64,000 nt of DNA from Bacteroidota bacterium (GCA_018266455.1 JAFEAJ010000009.1:24137-88136); one strand, 5' to 3'; numbered from the stretch's first letter, positions 1-10,331 are shown. Notes: generated from the letters alone by a model not told the origin. Numbers and translations are program-made.

Positions 1-518
1 GTCAAAAAATTACCGGGTTTGCAATTTCTCCTGCAATTGGAGAAGCGATTAAAGAAAACCTGGTTTTAGGTTTTGATGCGGGTTATGCTTATTCGGATTA
101 TAAAAACACCGCAAATGCTAATTACAAACAGGCTGCAAATAATTTTGGAGCTGGTGTTTTTTTACGAAAATATGTGCCTGTTGGAAAAGGGTTTTATATT
201 TTTGGGCAAGGCCGTTTTGGCGCATCATATAATACCTCTAAAACAGAGCAGACCAATATAATTACCATTACCGATAATATAAAAGGGTATGCTTTGAGCT
301 TGGGCTTTTATCCTGGAATTTCGTACCAGGTCAACAGAAAGCTTCAGCTTGAAGCAGGGTTCAATAATGTTTTTAGCATTGCCTACCAGCACAGCAAAGA
401 CACGCAAACAGGGATTAATACTAATGAATCTGTTACAAACAAATTTTCTCTTTTAACAAGCCTTGATAATATGGCATCAGCGCTTACTTTGGGATTTAGG
501 GTATTGCTCGCAAAATAA
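1..518 (+). CDS. Outer-membrane beta-barrel protein, C-terminal part
   Basis: The gene enters from the left edge; the reading frame is open from base 3 and ends at TAA 516-518, giving about 171 visible residues. The visible part alternates polar and hydrophobic/aromatic residues in short strands separated by Asn/Thr/Lys-rich loops, as in 8-12-stranded outer-membrane barrels (strands such as LVLGFDAGYAYSDY and FYIFGQGRFGASY). The N-terminus and signal peptide lie outside the window, so family and function cannot be assigned. It may be a structural or adhesion-type OmpA/OmpW-like barrel. It converges with the alkB-like gene after only 15 bases. Confidence 0.7.
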   Translation, partial: QKITGFAISPAIGEAIKENLVLGFDAGYAYSDYKNTANANYKQAANNFGAGVFLRKYVPVGKGFYIFGQGRFGASYNTSKTEQTNIITITDNIKGYALSLGFYPGISYQVNRKLQLEAGFNNVFSIAYQHSKDTQTGINTNESVTNKFSLLTSLDNMASALTLGFRVLLAK

Positions 519-533
519 CAGGGCTTGTATTTT

Positions 534-1574
534 CTAAAAAGATTTTATTTTCCTGTTCATCACATAAAACCACAGAGGCGGCACTAAGGACAAGATCATC
601 ATCCCGGGGTAACCGGTTGGCATTTGAGGTGATTTTTCGTGGTGCCGCAATATTTGGTATTTGCGACTGGCAAGATAATGATGGTCGCTATGGCGCGAAA
701 GCTCGAAAAGCATAAGCCGGCCAATTACATGGTCGCTGTTCCAGCTATGGTGCGGTATGGGCCTTTCGTACTTCCCATCAGCGATTTTTTTCCTGGACAA
801 CCCATAATGCTCAATATAATTTACAGTTTCCAGCAGCAGGATGCCGATAAATGCTGCAATTAGAAAGAATGCCATGATTTTCAGGCCAAACAAAAAACCA
901 ATTAAAAACAGCATTGCGGTTTCTATAAGGTGATATTGTATCATTTCATTTTGTAAATCAATTAAAGGCTTGTTCTTTTTCCTCATTTCGCTGTTTGCAA
1001 TTTTCCATGCATGCACATAACTAAAATAAATGGTGCGGAAATAAAACAGGTAAACAGCTTCTCCCATTCTTGCGCTGCTCGGGTCTTCCGGCGTGGCTAC
1101 ATTTTTATGGTGGCCTTTATTATGCTCAATAAAAAAATGCATATATAAAGAAGTCAATAAAGAAGTTTTAGCGAGCCATTGCTCATACTTTTTGGTGCGA
1201 TGGCCAAGCTCGTGGCCTACATTGATCCCAAAAGTGCCACATAACAGGCCCATGGTTCCAATACGGGCTATCTTGTCTGGCAAACTTAAAAACTGGTCCT
1301 GCATGGAATGAAAGAAAAGGAACAATATGGGAACTTGCAGAACAACAATCGTGTACAAAATAAAATCGTACCATTTGTTTTCCATGGCTGCTGCTTCTTC
1401 ACCTGAGCTTAAGTTTTTATGGTCTGGCTTCAGGAGCAATTCAAGCGCGGGTATAATGGCCCATGCATAAATAAGCGTAAAATAGCAAACGATGCCATGC
1501 AATGTGAAGCAGAGGAAAGCCCCTGCATAAAGGATCAATGGAGAATAATATTTAAACGCTCCTGCGCCTTTCAT
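534..1574 (-). CDS. alkB: Alkane 1-monooxygenase-like (AlkB family) membrane hydroxylase
   Basis: Integral-membrane non-heme di-iron hydroxylase of 346 residues. The histidine boxes typical of AlkB are all visible: HELGH at 121-125, EHNKGHH at 150-156, the AlkB signature NYIEHYG at 252-258 and SRHSDHH at 293-299. Hydrophobic segments at about 10-50, 70-120 and 215-255 fit the usual six transmembrane helices. Family members oxidise the terminal carbon of n-alkanes, using rubredoxin as electron donor; no rubredoxin or rubredoxin reductase gene is nearby, so the electron donor must be encoded elsewhere. The ATG at 1572-1574 gives a family-sized protein. It is divergent from the DUF1800 gene. The substrate (alkane, fatty acid or other) cannot be read from the sequence. 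Confidence 0.9.
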   Translation of the reverse strand: MKGAGAFKYYSPLILYAGAFLCFTLHGIVCYFTLIYAWAIIPALELLLKPDHKNLSSGEEAAAMENKWYDFILYTIVVLQVPILFLFFHSMQDQFLSLPDKIARIGTMGLLCGTFGINVGHELGHRTKKYEQWLAKTSLLTSLYMHFFIEHNKGHHKNVATPEDPSSARMGEAVYLFYFRTIYFSYVHAWKIANSEMRKKNKPLIDLQNEMIQYHLIETAMLFLIGFLFGLKIMAFFLIAAFIGILLLETVNYIEHYGLSRKKIADGKYERPIPHHSWNSDHVIGRLMLFELSRHSDHHYLASRKYQILRHHEKSPQMPTGYPGMMILSLVPPLWFYVMNRKIKSF

Positions 1575-1681
1575 AAAGAATCTCGGTTATAAATATATAA
1601 AACCAATTGTTAATGAAAGATAGCTCTAAAATTTCTATTTAAACTTTCCGTTTATAAAACCGTCCAAACAAAAATTTTTTG

Positions 1682-3151
1682 ATGGCGGTCTCCAACCAGC
1701 TAAGAAATCAGCATATAATGTGGCGGGCAGGGTTTGGCCCAACTGCAGATCAGCTGCATGTGATGGCTACAACTTCCCAAAAAAGCCTGTTCAAATCCTT
1801 ATTAGAAGGCTCAACCAAACCGCCAGCATATATTGAAGTTGCAGACAATGCACTAAAAGAGATGATGATGGGCATGAATGAGCAGGAAAAGATGAAGAAA
1901 AGTGATTTGTCGGCTGATGAAAAAAAGCAATTGATAAAGCAATCCCAACATGATATCAGAGCCCTTAATCTTTCCTGGCTGAACGAGATGGCCCAAAGCG
2001 ATGCCCAGCTTCGCGAAAAAATGAGCTTTTTCTGGCATGGCCATTTTGCAACACGCAGCCCAAATATTTTCTACCAGCAGCAGTTGTTGGATATCATCAG
2101 GCGGAATGCGCTAGGCAACTTTAGGGATTTATTGCATGAGGTAAGCAAGAGCGCTGTTATGATCAATTTCCTCAACAGCAATCAAAATAAAAAAGGCCAT
2201 CCCAACGAAAACTTTGCACGTGAAGTGATGGAACTCTTCACTATGGGCAGGGGCAATTATACTGAAACAGATATCAAAGAAGCTGCCCGTGCATTTACCG
2301 GGTGGGGCGCAAACATGCAGGGAGAATTTGTGTTCAGGAAATTTCAGCATGATGGCGGCACGAAAACCATTCTTGGCAAAACAGGGAATTATGATGGCGA
2401 TGATGTGCTGGATATCCTGCTCGATAAAAAAGAAACAGCACATTTTATTTCAAAAAAATTGTACCGTTTTTTAGTGAATGATAAAGCAGATGATGAGAAA
2501 GCGATATGGCTGGGGAACCGTTTTTATCAAAGCAATTATGATATCAAATCTTTGCTCGAAGATGTTTTTACGAGCGATTGGTTTTATGAAGAAAAAAACA
2601 TCGGTGCAAAAATAAAATCGCCCATTGAGCTGATTGCAGGCATCAGAAGGTTATTGCCAATGAAAATTGAAAATGAGGAAGTGCAATTGACCGTTCAGGC
2701 GGTATTGGGCCAGTTGCTTTTCTTTCCGCCCAATGTGGCAGGCTGGCCGGGTGGCGCCAACTGGATCGACAGTTCTTCGCTTATGTTCCGCCTGCGCATT
2801 CCTCAAATCATTTACGCTTCAGATGAGTTTGATATGAAACCTAAAGACGATGATGATGTAGCCATGGGCAGGAGCGAACTAAATGAAAACGCATTCAAAG
2901 TAAAAGGCCTTGGAAAAACCAGGGGAGGGCAAATGTTAAAAGCAGAAATCTTTTGGGCGGGTTATTTGAAGAAGTTTGAATTGATACAAAAAGAAGATTT
3001 ATTGGCAGAGATCAGTAAAACTGTTTTACAAACTTCATCAGGCATAAGCGCAATAGCTTTAAAAAAATATATTGACCAAACAGGCAGGGATTCATTTATA
3101 AAAACGGCAACAATAGAATTAATGAGCACACCGGAATATCAACTTTGTTAA
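1682..3151 (+). CDS. DUF1800 family protein
   Basis: A protein of 489 residues matching the DUF1800 family: an early RAGFGPTADQL segment, a central SFFWHGHFATR block, the NENFAREVMELFTMGRGNYTE block and a C-terminal PPNVAGWPGG block. The biochemical role of the family is not established; members are usually encoded immediately before a DUF1501 protein, as here (58-base gap), so the pair probably works together. The ATG at 1682 is chosen; a TTG one codon upstream is possible. No clear signal peptide is seen, which is unusual because the DUF1501 partner appears to be exported. Confidence 0.85.
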   Translation: MAVSNQLRNQHIMWRAGFGPTADQLHVMATTSQKSLFKSLLEGSTKPPAYIEVADNALKEMMMGMNEQEKMKKSDLSADEKKQLIKQSQHDIRALNLSWLNEMAQSDAQLREKMSFFWHGHFATRSPNIFYQQQLLDIIRRNALGNFRDLLHEVSKSAVMINFLNSNQNKKGHPNENFAREVMELFTMGRGNYTETDIKEAARAFTGWGANMQGEFVFRKFQHDGGTKTILGKTGNYDGDDVLDILLDKKETAHFISKKLYRFLVNDKADDEKAIWLGNRFYQSNYDIKSLLEDVFTSDWFYEEKNIGAKIKSPIELIAGIRRLLPMKIENEEVQLTVQAVLGQLLFFPPNVAGWPGGANWIDSSSLMFRLRIPQIIYASDEFDMKPKDDDDVAMGRSELNENAFKVKGLGKTRGGQMLKAEIFWAGYLKKFELIQKEDLLAEISKTVLQTSSGISAIALKKYIDQTGRDSFIKTATIELMSTPEYQLC

Positions 3152-3209
3152 TACACTAAATACGGAATGCTTACCAAAGAACGTTGCGTTAAGCATTCAG
3201 CCCTAAAAT

Positions 3210-4409
3210 ATGTTACTCAAGCGAAAAGAATTCATACAATTAGGCTCTATTGCAACGGCATCCATGATGCTGCCAAAATTTTTGAAAGCATTTGAAAGGC
3301 CAGCGATGGCGCCACCGGGCAATAAGGTGCTTGTGGTGCTGCAAATGAGCGGTGGGAATGACGGGCTGAATACAGTCGTCCCGGTACGCAATGATATTTA
3401 TTATCAACTGAGGCCTCAATTGGGCATTGAAAAAGCGAAAGCTTTACAGCTAACTGATGAAGTTGCACTTCACCCTGCATTGGCCGGGTTGAAAGAATTG
3501 TATGATGATGGCAGTTTAGGGATTATGAACAATGTTGGCTATCCTAACCCAGACCGTTCGCATTTCCGCAGCATGGATATATGGCAAAGCGCAAGCGACA
3601 GCAAAACCTATGCTTATACCGGATGGCTTGGAAGATACCTTGATGCCCAATGCCATGGCTGCGATAAGCCCACCCAGGCATTGGAAATTGATGATGTGCT
3701 AAGCCTTGCATTAAAAGGCGATAGGCTAAAAGGGATTGCCCTTAAAGACCCTGCAAGATTATACAACACGAGCCATCAGCAATATTTTAAGGAGATATTA
3801 AATGACCATAAGTTTTTAGAAGAAGAGAAACCTGTTGATTATTTATATAAAACAATGGCTGAGACATTGTCCAGCGCTGATTATATTTTTCAGCAAAGCA
3901 AATTGCACCCTTCATCGGCAGCTTATCCGAAGACTGGTTTAGGGAAAAGCTTGCAAACAATCGCATCGTTGATTTTTTCTGACATCAATACAAAAGTCTA
4001 TTATGTTTCCCTGGGAAGCTTTGATACGCATGTGAACCAGCAAAACACCCAGCAAAGGCTGTTCACTGAAATGAGCGATGCGGTGAAAGCGTTTGTTGCC
4101 GACCTGAAATCCAACAACCGGTTCCAGGACGTAATGCTGATGACTTTTTCAGAATTCGGGCGAAGGGTTTCGCAAAACGCGAGTGGCGGCACCGATCATG
4201 GAACCGCTAATAATATGTTCCTGGTAAGTGGGGGATTAAAGCAAAAGGGGTTGATTAACCCGATGCCCGACTTAAGCGATTTGAATGAAGGCGATTTGAA
4301 ATACCAAATCGATTTCAAAGAGGTGTATGCAACAGTCTTGAACAAATGGCTGTCAGCAGATGACGGGCATATTTTAGGAAAGCAGTATGAACACCTTGGC
4401 TTTATTTAG
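3210..4409 (+). CDS. DUF1501 family protein (exported, sulfatase/phosphatase-like fold)
   Basis: This 399-residue protein belongs to the DUF1501 family. It has a Tat-like N-terminus (KRKEFIQLG followed by a short hydrophobic stretch), then VLVVLQMSGGNDGLNTVVP and the conserved C-terminal FSEFGRRVSQNASGGTDHG block. The family is distantly related to alkaline-phosphatase/sulfatase folds. The reaction is unknown. It lies 58 bases after the DUF1800 gene and is followed by a clear hairpin terminator, so the two form a bicistronic unit. The twin-arginine motif is imperfect (KRK rather than RR), so Tat export is an inference. Confidence 0.87.
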   Translation: MLLKRKEFIQLGSIATASMMLPKFLKAFERPAMAPPGNKVLVVLQMSGGNDGLNTVVPVRNDIYYQLRPQLGIEKAKALQLTDEVALHPALAGLKELYDDGSLGIMNNVGYPNPDRSHFRSMDIWQSASDSKTYAYTGWLGRYLDAQCHGCDKPTQALEIDDVLSLALKGDRLKGIALKDPARLYNTSHQQYFKEILNDHKFLEEEKPVDYLYKTMAETLSSADYIFQQSKLHPSSAAYPKTGLGKSLQTIASLIFSDINTKVYYVSLGSFDTHVNQQNTQQRLFTEMSDAVKAFVADLKSNNRFQDVMLMTFSEFGRRVSQNASGGTDHGTANNMFLVSGGLKQKGLINPMPDLSDLNEGDLKYQIDFKEVYATVLNKWLSADDGHILGKQYEHLGFI

Positions 4410-4431
4410 GGTCTGTGCTCTTCTATATACA

Positions 4432-4465
4432 AAAGCCTCTGCATTATCAAAAACGCAGAGGCTTT
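4432..4465. terminator. Hairpin terminator between DUF1501 gene and RND operon
   Basis: Perfect 11-bp stem (AAAGCCTCTGC, 4432-4442, pairing with 4455-4465) with a 12-base loop, followed by ATTTTG on the plus strand. It lies 22 bases after the DUF1501 stop codon and can also serve the converging RND operon, whose last gene ends at 4591. Confidence 0.85.
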
Positions 4466-4590
4466 ATTTTGTGAAATATGCAAAAGCCCTTTGCCCGATT
4501 GAAAATGAGTGAGCCAATGGGCGTGAAATCAGGGTTTGTGGAAATCATGCAGCACACCAGCTATTGGCTTAAAGAGAAATCAACTGCGTT

Positions 4591-5985
4591 TTATTTCCAG
4601 CCTCCACCCAGGCTCTTATATAAATTAATGACTGCCGACAACTGCTGTAATTTGTCATTAACGCCGGCAAGCTCGGCAGCTAACAAACTTTGCTCGGAAG
4701 TCAGCACGTCAGTGTAATTTGTGGCAGAGGAATATTCTAGAAGTTGTTTTGTGTAATCGACCGACTTTTGGAGGTAAGCGATTTGTTGTTTTCGCAAGGA
4801 TTGCTTTTCTAACGAAGCTTTATAACTATACAGTGCATCAGATACTTCTTTGCCTGCAACTAATAATGTTTTTTTGAAGGCGTTTAAGTACTCCTCCTGG
4901 TTTGCCTGTGCCACAGCAAGCCTTTGCTTGTTCCTTCCCTGCTCGAAAACGGGTTGCAACAGGCTGCCCGTGAGGTAGGCAAAAAAATTCGCCGGATTGA
5001 ATAATTGCGATAATGAAGTAGCCGAAAACCCGGTTGCTCCTGTAATGGTGAATGAAGGATAAAAATAAGTTCTTGCCACATTTACCAGCTCGAAGGAATT
5101 GCGAAGCTGATTTTCTGCCTCCTGAACATCGGGCCGGTTAGCTAATAGTTGCGCGGGAACTCCCGTTGCAAGATTTGTTGTGACCATTTGCTGCTCTAAT
5201 GTTGCCCTGTATATCGTATCAGGGGGCTTTCCTAACAATAGGCTTAGCATATTTTCTGTTTCACGGATATTTTGTTTCAGGTCAGGAATGGTAATCTCGA
5301 CGGAATAACGATTGGCTTCGCTTTGCACCACTGCTGCTCCAGTCACTACGTTGCTTTCTTTGAGCGCCTTCATCGTTTCAACTTCTTTAGCCCTGTTCTC
5401 AACAGTTCTTTCCGTAATGTGAAGTTGCGCTTCATAAGCCAGCAATGAATAATAATTAATCACAATATCTGCGACCAATTGTGTTTGCACTGCTTTTTTG
5501 TATGATTCGCTTTGCAGCAATGAAGCAAGTGCAGCCCTTTTTGCACTGCTTAATTTTCCCCATACATCCGCTTCCCAGCTAGTTGAAATCCCTATTGCAT
5601 AAGTTTCAGGGAAACCGAATTGGGTAGAAGAAACTCTTTGAAAAGATGCTGATGGGTTTGCGTCAATGCCTGGCAGCAATGCCAGTTTGCTTTGTTTGAA
5701 ATTAGCAGCAGCAGTTTTTATTCTTGCAGCGGCTATTTTGAGGTCAAAGTTATTATTAATCCCTTCCTGGATAAGCGATTGAAGCAAGGTGTCAGTAAAC
5801 ATTTCTTTCCAGGAAATCGTAGCGATGTTGTTCGCAGGGTCATTTTTAGAAGAATCGCGATAAAGCTTGTTGCTTATTGCGTCATTTGGTTGGTGATACG
5901 GCTGAGCTATTTTACATGCATTGATCATTACGATCAGCATAAATATAGCAGCCCATAAAACCATTCTCCATGCGTGTTTTCCCAT
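4591..5985 (-). CDS. RND efflux outer-membrane factor (NodT/OprM-type lipoprotein)
   Basis: A TolC-like outer-membrane channel of 464 residues and the last gene of the efflux operon. The N-terminus is a lipoprotein signal with the putative lipidated cysteine at residue 24 (INAC). The mature part carries the two tandem OEP repeats of the NodT family, with PYHQPND near the start and LLANRPDVQEAENQLR at the second repeat, a hallmark of OprM-type factors. It starts five bases downstream of the pump gene's stop codon, so the two are almost certainly co-transcribed. In the complex it forms the exit duct across the outer membrane. Substrates cannot be predicted. Confidence 0.93.
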   Translation of the reverse strand: MGKHAWRMVLWAAIFMLIVMINACKIAQPYHQPNDAISNKLYRDSSKNDPANNIATISWKEMFTDTLLQSLIQEGINNNFDLKIAAARIKTAAANFKQSKLALLPGIDANPSASFQRVSSTQFGFPETYAIGISTSWEADVWGKLSSAKRAALASLLQSESYKKAVQTQLVADIVINYYSLLAYEAQLHITERTVENRAKEVETMKALKESNVVTGAAVVQSEANRYSVEITIPDLKQNIRETENMLSLLLGKPPDTIYRATLEQQMVTTNLATGVPAQLLANRPDVQEAENQLRNSFELVNVARTYFYPSFTITGATGFSATSLSQLFNPANFFAYLTGSLLQPVFEQGRNKQRLAVAQANQEEYLNAFKKTLLVAGKEVSDALYSYKASLEKQSLRKQQIAYLQKSVDYTKQLLEYSSATNYTDVLTSEQSLLAAELAGVNDKLQQLSAVINLYKSLGGGWK

Positions 5986-5990
5986 TATAG

Positions 5991-8900
5991 TCAGCTTTCC
6001 TTTTGTTTGTTAATGATCAGGTTATCATTCTCGTCATATTTATTAGCGTGAATTTTCTCCTGTAAAGATTGAAAGATGATAAACAGCCCGGGTATTACAA
6101 ACACGCCAAGCACTGTGCCTATCAGCATTCCGCCAATAGCTCCTGTGCCGATAGACCTGTTGCCGTAAGCGCCAGCCCCTGTTGAGAACATCAACGGCAT
6201 CAATCCAAAAACAAAAGCAAAAGAAGTCATTAATATAGGCCGCAGCCTTGCTTTTGCGCCTTCTGTTGCCGCTTCAACCAAATTCATCCCTTTCCTCCTT
6301 CTTTCTAATGCAAATTCAACAATCAGTATCGCATTTTTTGCCAATAAGCCAATCAACATGATCAATGATATTTGCATATAAATATTATTGCCAATACCGA
6401 ACATCTTGGCGAATAAGTACACACCTGACAGGCCAACCGGCATGGAAAGCAGCACTGCAAAAGGAACAATATAGCTTTCGTATTGTGCGCTTAATAATAA
6501 ATACACAAACACCAGGCTCAGCAGAAAAATATAAACCGATTGTGTTCCACTTGTTTGTTCTTCCCTGCTAATGCCGGAATATTCATAGCCATATCCCGGA
6601 GGCAACGTTTGTGCAGCTACTTCTTTAATGGCCGCCAATGCCTGGCCGGAGCTAAAGCTTGGTTTTTGAGTTCCATTCACAGAGATAGAAGTGAACATAT
6701 TAAACCTTGAAATGCTTTGCGGGCCATAAATGCGCTTCACATTGATGAATTCTGTGATAGGGGCCATTTTATTGCTGCCTGATTTTACATATATCTTATT
6801 CAGTCCTTCGACATTTGCCCGATAGTTTGTGTCTGCCTGTATCATTACACGATATTGCTTTCCATACTTATTAAAATTTGAAGTATAAAAACCACCGTAA
6901 TAAAATTGCATGGTATTCAAAATATCATTCACGCCAATTCCTGCATCCTTAACTTTTGCCACGTTAACACTGAGCTCATACTGGGGAAACCCCGGATCGA
7001 AAGAGGTCATTGCATACTGTATTTCGGGGCGTTTATTTAATGTTTCTAAAAATTTTTGTGCCACTGCATAAAAATCAACGATGCTGTGGCCGCCCTTATC
7101 CTGTAACTGAAAAGAAAATCCCCCTGTCCCGCCAAACCCCGAAATGGTTGGGAGCGACATTGGGAATATAGCAGCTTCGCGCAAACCGGATAGCTTTTGA
7201 TTCAGCATCTTGATAACATCCTGGTTGCTGATGCCTTTTCTTTTGCTCCAGTCTTTCAGTTCCAGGAAAACAATCCCGTAATTGCTTCCATCGCCAGCAA
7301 TAAAATTAAATCCAACCACGCGGAACACGTGCTCAATTTGCGGGATGGCCAAAGCGCTATCGCTCACTTGTTCTACTACAGCAGCCGTGCGTTCCATGGA
7401 GGCTGCGGCAGGGAGGCTGATGGATACAAAAATTGTTCCCATATCTTCATCGGGAACAAAACTCGAAGGCGTAGTTTTCATTAAAAAAGCAAATAACCCG
7501 GAGAATACGGCCGCTGACAGCAGGATCAGCCATTTTTTTAAAGAAAGAAATTTGATTGCTCGTGTGTACTTTGCCGTTAGCGAATCGTAAGCTGTATTAA
7601 AACCCACTCCGAGTTTTTGCAAAAAATTTCTTTTTTTATGTTCTGTAAGCTTTGGCGGGCGTAAGAACAATGCCGCAAGCGCAGGGCAAAGCGTTAGCGC
7701 ATTCACGGCAGAAATGCCAATGGCTACTGCAAGCGTAACCCCAAACTGTTTATAAAAAACGCCGGTTGACCCGCCAACAAACGTAACAGGAATGAATACT
7801 GAGGCCATGATGAGCGTGATAGACAATATGGCACTGGTTATTTCGCTCATTGCATCAATGGAAGCTTTGCGGGGCGATTGATAGCCGTGTTCCAGTTTTG
7901 CGTGCACTGCTTCTACAACAACAATGGCATCATCCACCACAATGCCGATGGCGAGCACGAGCGCAAACAAAGTGAGCAGGTTAATGCTGTAACCAAAAAT
8001 GTACAAGAAAAAGAATGTGCCGATAATACATACAGGGACTGATATGCCATGAATAAGTGTTGATCGTATGTCCTGTAAGAAAATAAAGATCACTAAGAAA
8101 ACCAATGCAAAACATTCTATCAATGTGGTGATTACTTTTTCAATAGAAGCTCCTAAAAACCGGTTGATGTCAACAACAGCGCTGTAATGAATGCCATCAG
8201 GAAATGATTTGCTTGCTTCTTCCATGGCCTGCTTGCATAAATTGATAACGTCTCTTGCATTGGACCCGGGAGTTTGATTGATGGCAATGCCGCTTGCAGG
8301 ATGGCCATTGTATGCCCCTGCAGAAGAATTAAGAAGAGCGCCGATTTCCACTCGTGCAATGTCTTTCAGGTGCAATATTTGCCCGTTTGTTTTTGCTTTG
8401 ATGATGATGTTTTCAAACTGCGCTACGGTTTGCAACTTTCCGGTATAAGTAATAACATATTCAAAACTTTGGTTGCCATTCTCGCCAAATTTCCCGGGCG
8501 CCGCATCCATGTTCTGCTCGTTCAGCGCAGCAGAAACATCTTCAGGCGTGAGCCCGTACTCCGACATTAAATCCGGCTTAAGCCAAATGCGCATAGAATA
8601 ATCGCGTGAGCCAAAGCTCCTGGCGCTTCCAACGCCGGGGACCCTTTTAATCTGAGGTAAAATATTAATGTTGGCATAATTCTGCAGAAAAGTCTGGTCA
8701 TAAGCAGGCTTATCGGAATACAGCGCAAATATCAGCACCATGCTGCTTTGCTGCTTTCTAACGGTTACGCCTACCTTCACAACATCCTGCGGCAACTGGC
8801 TGGTTGCGCTGGATACAAGGTTCTGCACATTTACCGCATCCTTATCAGGATCGGTCCCTACCTGAAAATACACTTGTATAGAAGCGCTTCCATCATTGGC

Positions 8901-9146
8901 TGCCGATGAAGTCATGTATGTCATTCCTTCTACTCCATTGATGGCTTCTTCAAGGGGAATGATCACATTCCTTAAAACCACTTCTGCGTTTGCGCCTGTA
9001 TAGCTTGCTGAGACCTGCACCGTTGGCGGGGCAATATTCGGATATTGTTCGATAGGCAATTTTATCAACCCTAAAACCCCAAGCAACACAATGATAATAG
9101 AGATGACCGTACTTAATACCGGCCTTTTGATAAAAGTTTTGATCAT
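5991..9146 (-). CDS. RND multidrug efflux pump, HAE1 (AcrB) family
   Basis: Inner-membrane proton-driven exporter of 1051 residues, the usual AcrB length. It begins with the canonical MIKTFIKRPVLSTVISI first helix. The proton-relay aspartates are present as D405-D406 in GIVVDDAIVVVEAV, and the lysine of the second half is in GLLAKNAILIVEFA. Two large periplasmic domains and twelve transmembrane helices follow the HAE1 pattern. It sits between its adaptor (15 bases upstream) and outer-membrane factor (5 bases downstream), forming a complete tripartite system. HAE1 pumps generally export amphiphilic drugs, dyes, bile salts or solvents; the specific substrate here is unknown. No dedicated regulator gene is adjacent. 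Confidence 0.96.
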   Translation of the reverse strand: MIKTFIKRPVLSTVISIIIVLLGVLGLIKLPIEQYPNIAPPTVQVSASYTGANAEVVLRNVIIPLEEAINGVEGMTYMTSSAANDGSASIQVYFQVGTDPDKDAVNVQNLVSSATSQLPQDVVKVGVTVRKQQSSMVLIFALYSDKPAYDQTFLQNYANINILPQIKRVPGVGSARSFGSRDYSMRIWLKPDLMSEYGLTPEDVSAALNEQNMDAAPGKFGENGNQSFEYVITYTGKLQTVAQFENIIIKAKTNGQILHLKDIARVEIGALLNSSAGAYNGHPASGIAINQTPGSNARDVINLCKQAMEEASKSFPDGIHYSAVVDINRFLGASIEKVITTLIECFALVFLVIFIFLQDIRSTLIHGISVPVCIIGTFFFLYIFGYSINLLTLFALVLAIGIVVDDAIVVVEAVHAKLEHGYQSPRKASIDAMSEITSAILSITLIMASVFIPVTFVGGSTGVFYKQFGVTLAVAIGISAVNALTLCPALAALFLRPPKLTEHKKRNFLQKLGVGFNTAYDSLTAKYTRAIKFLSLKKWLILLSAAVFSGLFAFLMKTTPSSFVPDEDMGTIFVSISLPAAASMERTAAVVEQVSDSALAIPQIEHVFRVVGFNFIAGDGSNYGIVFLELKDWSKRKGISNQDVIKMLNQKLSGLREAAIFPMSLPTISGFGGTGGFSFQLQDKGGHSIVDFYAVAQKFLETLNKRPEIQYAMTSFDPGFPQYELSVNVAKVKDAGIGVNDILNTMQFYYGGFYTSNFNKYGKQYRVMIQADTNYRANVEGLNKIYVKSGSNKMAPITEFINVKRIYGPQSISRFNMFTSISVNGTQKPSFSSGQALAAIKEVAAQTLPPGYGYEYSGISREEQTSGTQSVYIFLLSLVFVYLLLSAQYESYIVPFAVLLSMPVGLSGVYLFAKMFGIGNNIYMQISLIMLIGLLAKNAILIVEFALERRRKGMNLVEAATEGAKARLRPILMTSFAFVFGLMPLMFSTGAGAYGNRSIGTGAIGGMLIGTVLGVFVIPGLFIIFQSLQEKIHANKYDENDNLIINKQKES

Positions 9147-9161
9147 TTTATTATCAAGTGA

Positions 9162-10331
9162 TTATTTTAAGTTTTTATATACTGAATCAGCGCTTGCCGG
9201 TTTTGGAATGATTTGAAGGCTGTCCCGTAAACCCACGAGCCCTTCCAGGACTACCTGGTCGCCTGCTTTTAAGCCACTGGTTACTATAAAATACAAACCA
9301 TTATCAGAAGGCTTCCCAGTAATCGCTGTGCTTGAAATCCTATTGTTCTTGCTTACCACATACACCAATCTTTTATCTTGCAATTCATATGTGGCGCTTT
9401 GCGGGATGATCAATGCCGAATCAATGGTTGTTGGTATCCTGATGGTGGCGCTTGCCCCACTTCTTAAAATACCAAGCGGATTTGAGAAGAGTGCCTTAAA
9501 AGCAGCTGTGCCTGTTTCTGTAGAAATCAGCCCGCTTGCTATTTCTGCTTTCCCTTTTTCAGGATACAACGATCCGTCAGCAAGGATAAGGGAGGCAGGC
9601 AACATGTTATTGGTCTTTTCGTGAATAGTATAACCGGGGGCGTTTGCAAAATATTGCAACAATTGCTTTTCGTTCAATGAATAGTACGCATATACATTGC
9701 TGATGCTTGCTAAGGTAGTGAGCGGAGATGTGTTCGCGGTATTGATCAATGCCCCGACTTTATATGGGATGGTACCAATCACGCCGTTGGAAGGGCTGCG
9801 CAGCACCGTGTACCCAACATTTGTCTGTGCATTCGCCAGCGCAGCTTTTGCCTGCACCAGCGCTGCTTCTTTTGCTTTGAGCGTATATTCTGCAGATTCG
9901 AGCTCATATTTGCTGATAATTTCTTTTTCTACCAAAGGCTTTGTTTTGGCCACCTGCATTTTTGCCGCATCCACATCTGCTTCTGCGCTTTTGATACTTG
10001 CTTTGGCTGTAACCACTTCTTGTTCAAATTGAGGATTGCTGATGCGGAACAGCAATTGCCCTTTTTGAACGCTCGCGCCCTCCTGCACGTAAATAGCATC
10101 TAAGTAACCATCAATTTTCGGCCTTATCTCTACAATCTCCTGGCCTTGCAAAGTGGCCGGAAAATCTACATTCACTTTGGCTACCCGGGGGCTTACTATA
10201 AGCACTTTATAATCTTTGGCCTCTGCCTGTGAAGTATTGCCCGGTATATTCTTCATATCATCGTTGGAGCAGGAAAATAATTGCGTGCATAATAATGCAA
10301 TCGCCGCCCGGTGTGTCAGTTTTGTTGTCAC
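9162..10331 (-). CDS. RND efflux periplasmic adaptor (membrane fusion protein, AcrA-type)
   Basis: First gene of the RND operon, 389 residues. A lipoprotein signal ends with the candidate lipidated cysteine at residue 21 (LFSC). Then comes the split biotinyl-lipoyl domain (GQEIVEIRPKIDGYLDAIYV and later VLRSPSNGVIGTIPYKVG) around an alpha-helical hairpin with heptad-like Ala/Lys/Glu repeats (about residues 100-165), and the beta-barrel and membrane-proximal domains. It bridges the pump and the outer-membrane factor. Start ATG 10329-10331. The 230 bases upstream contain no regulator gene, and I saw no -7 match there. Confidence 0.94.
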   Translation of the reverse strand: MTTKLTHRAAIALLCTQLFSCSNDDMKNIPGNTSQAEAKDYKVLIVSPRVAKVNVDFPATLQGQEIVEIRPKIDGYLDAIYVQEGASVQKGQLLFRISNPQFEQEVVTAKASIKSAEADVDAAKMQVAKTKPLVEKEIISKYELESAEYTLKAKEAALVQAKAALANAQTNVGYTVLRSPSNGVIGTIPYKVGALINTANTSPLTTLASISNVYAYYSLNEKQLLQYFANAPGYTIHEKTNNMLPASLILADGSLYPEKGKAEIASGLISTETGTAAFKALFSNPLGILRSGASATIRIPTTIDSALIIPQSATYELQDKRLVYVVSKNNRISSTAITGKPSDNGLYFIVTSGLKAGDQVVLEGLVGLRDSLQIIPKPASADSVYKNLK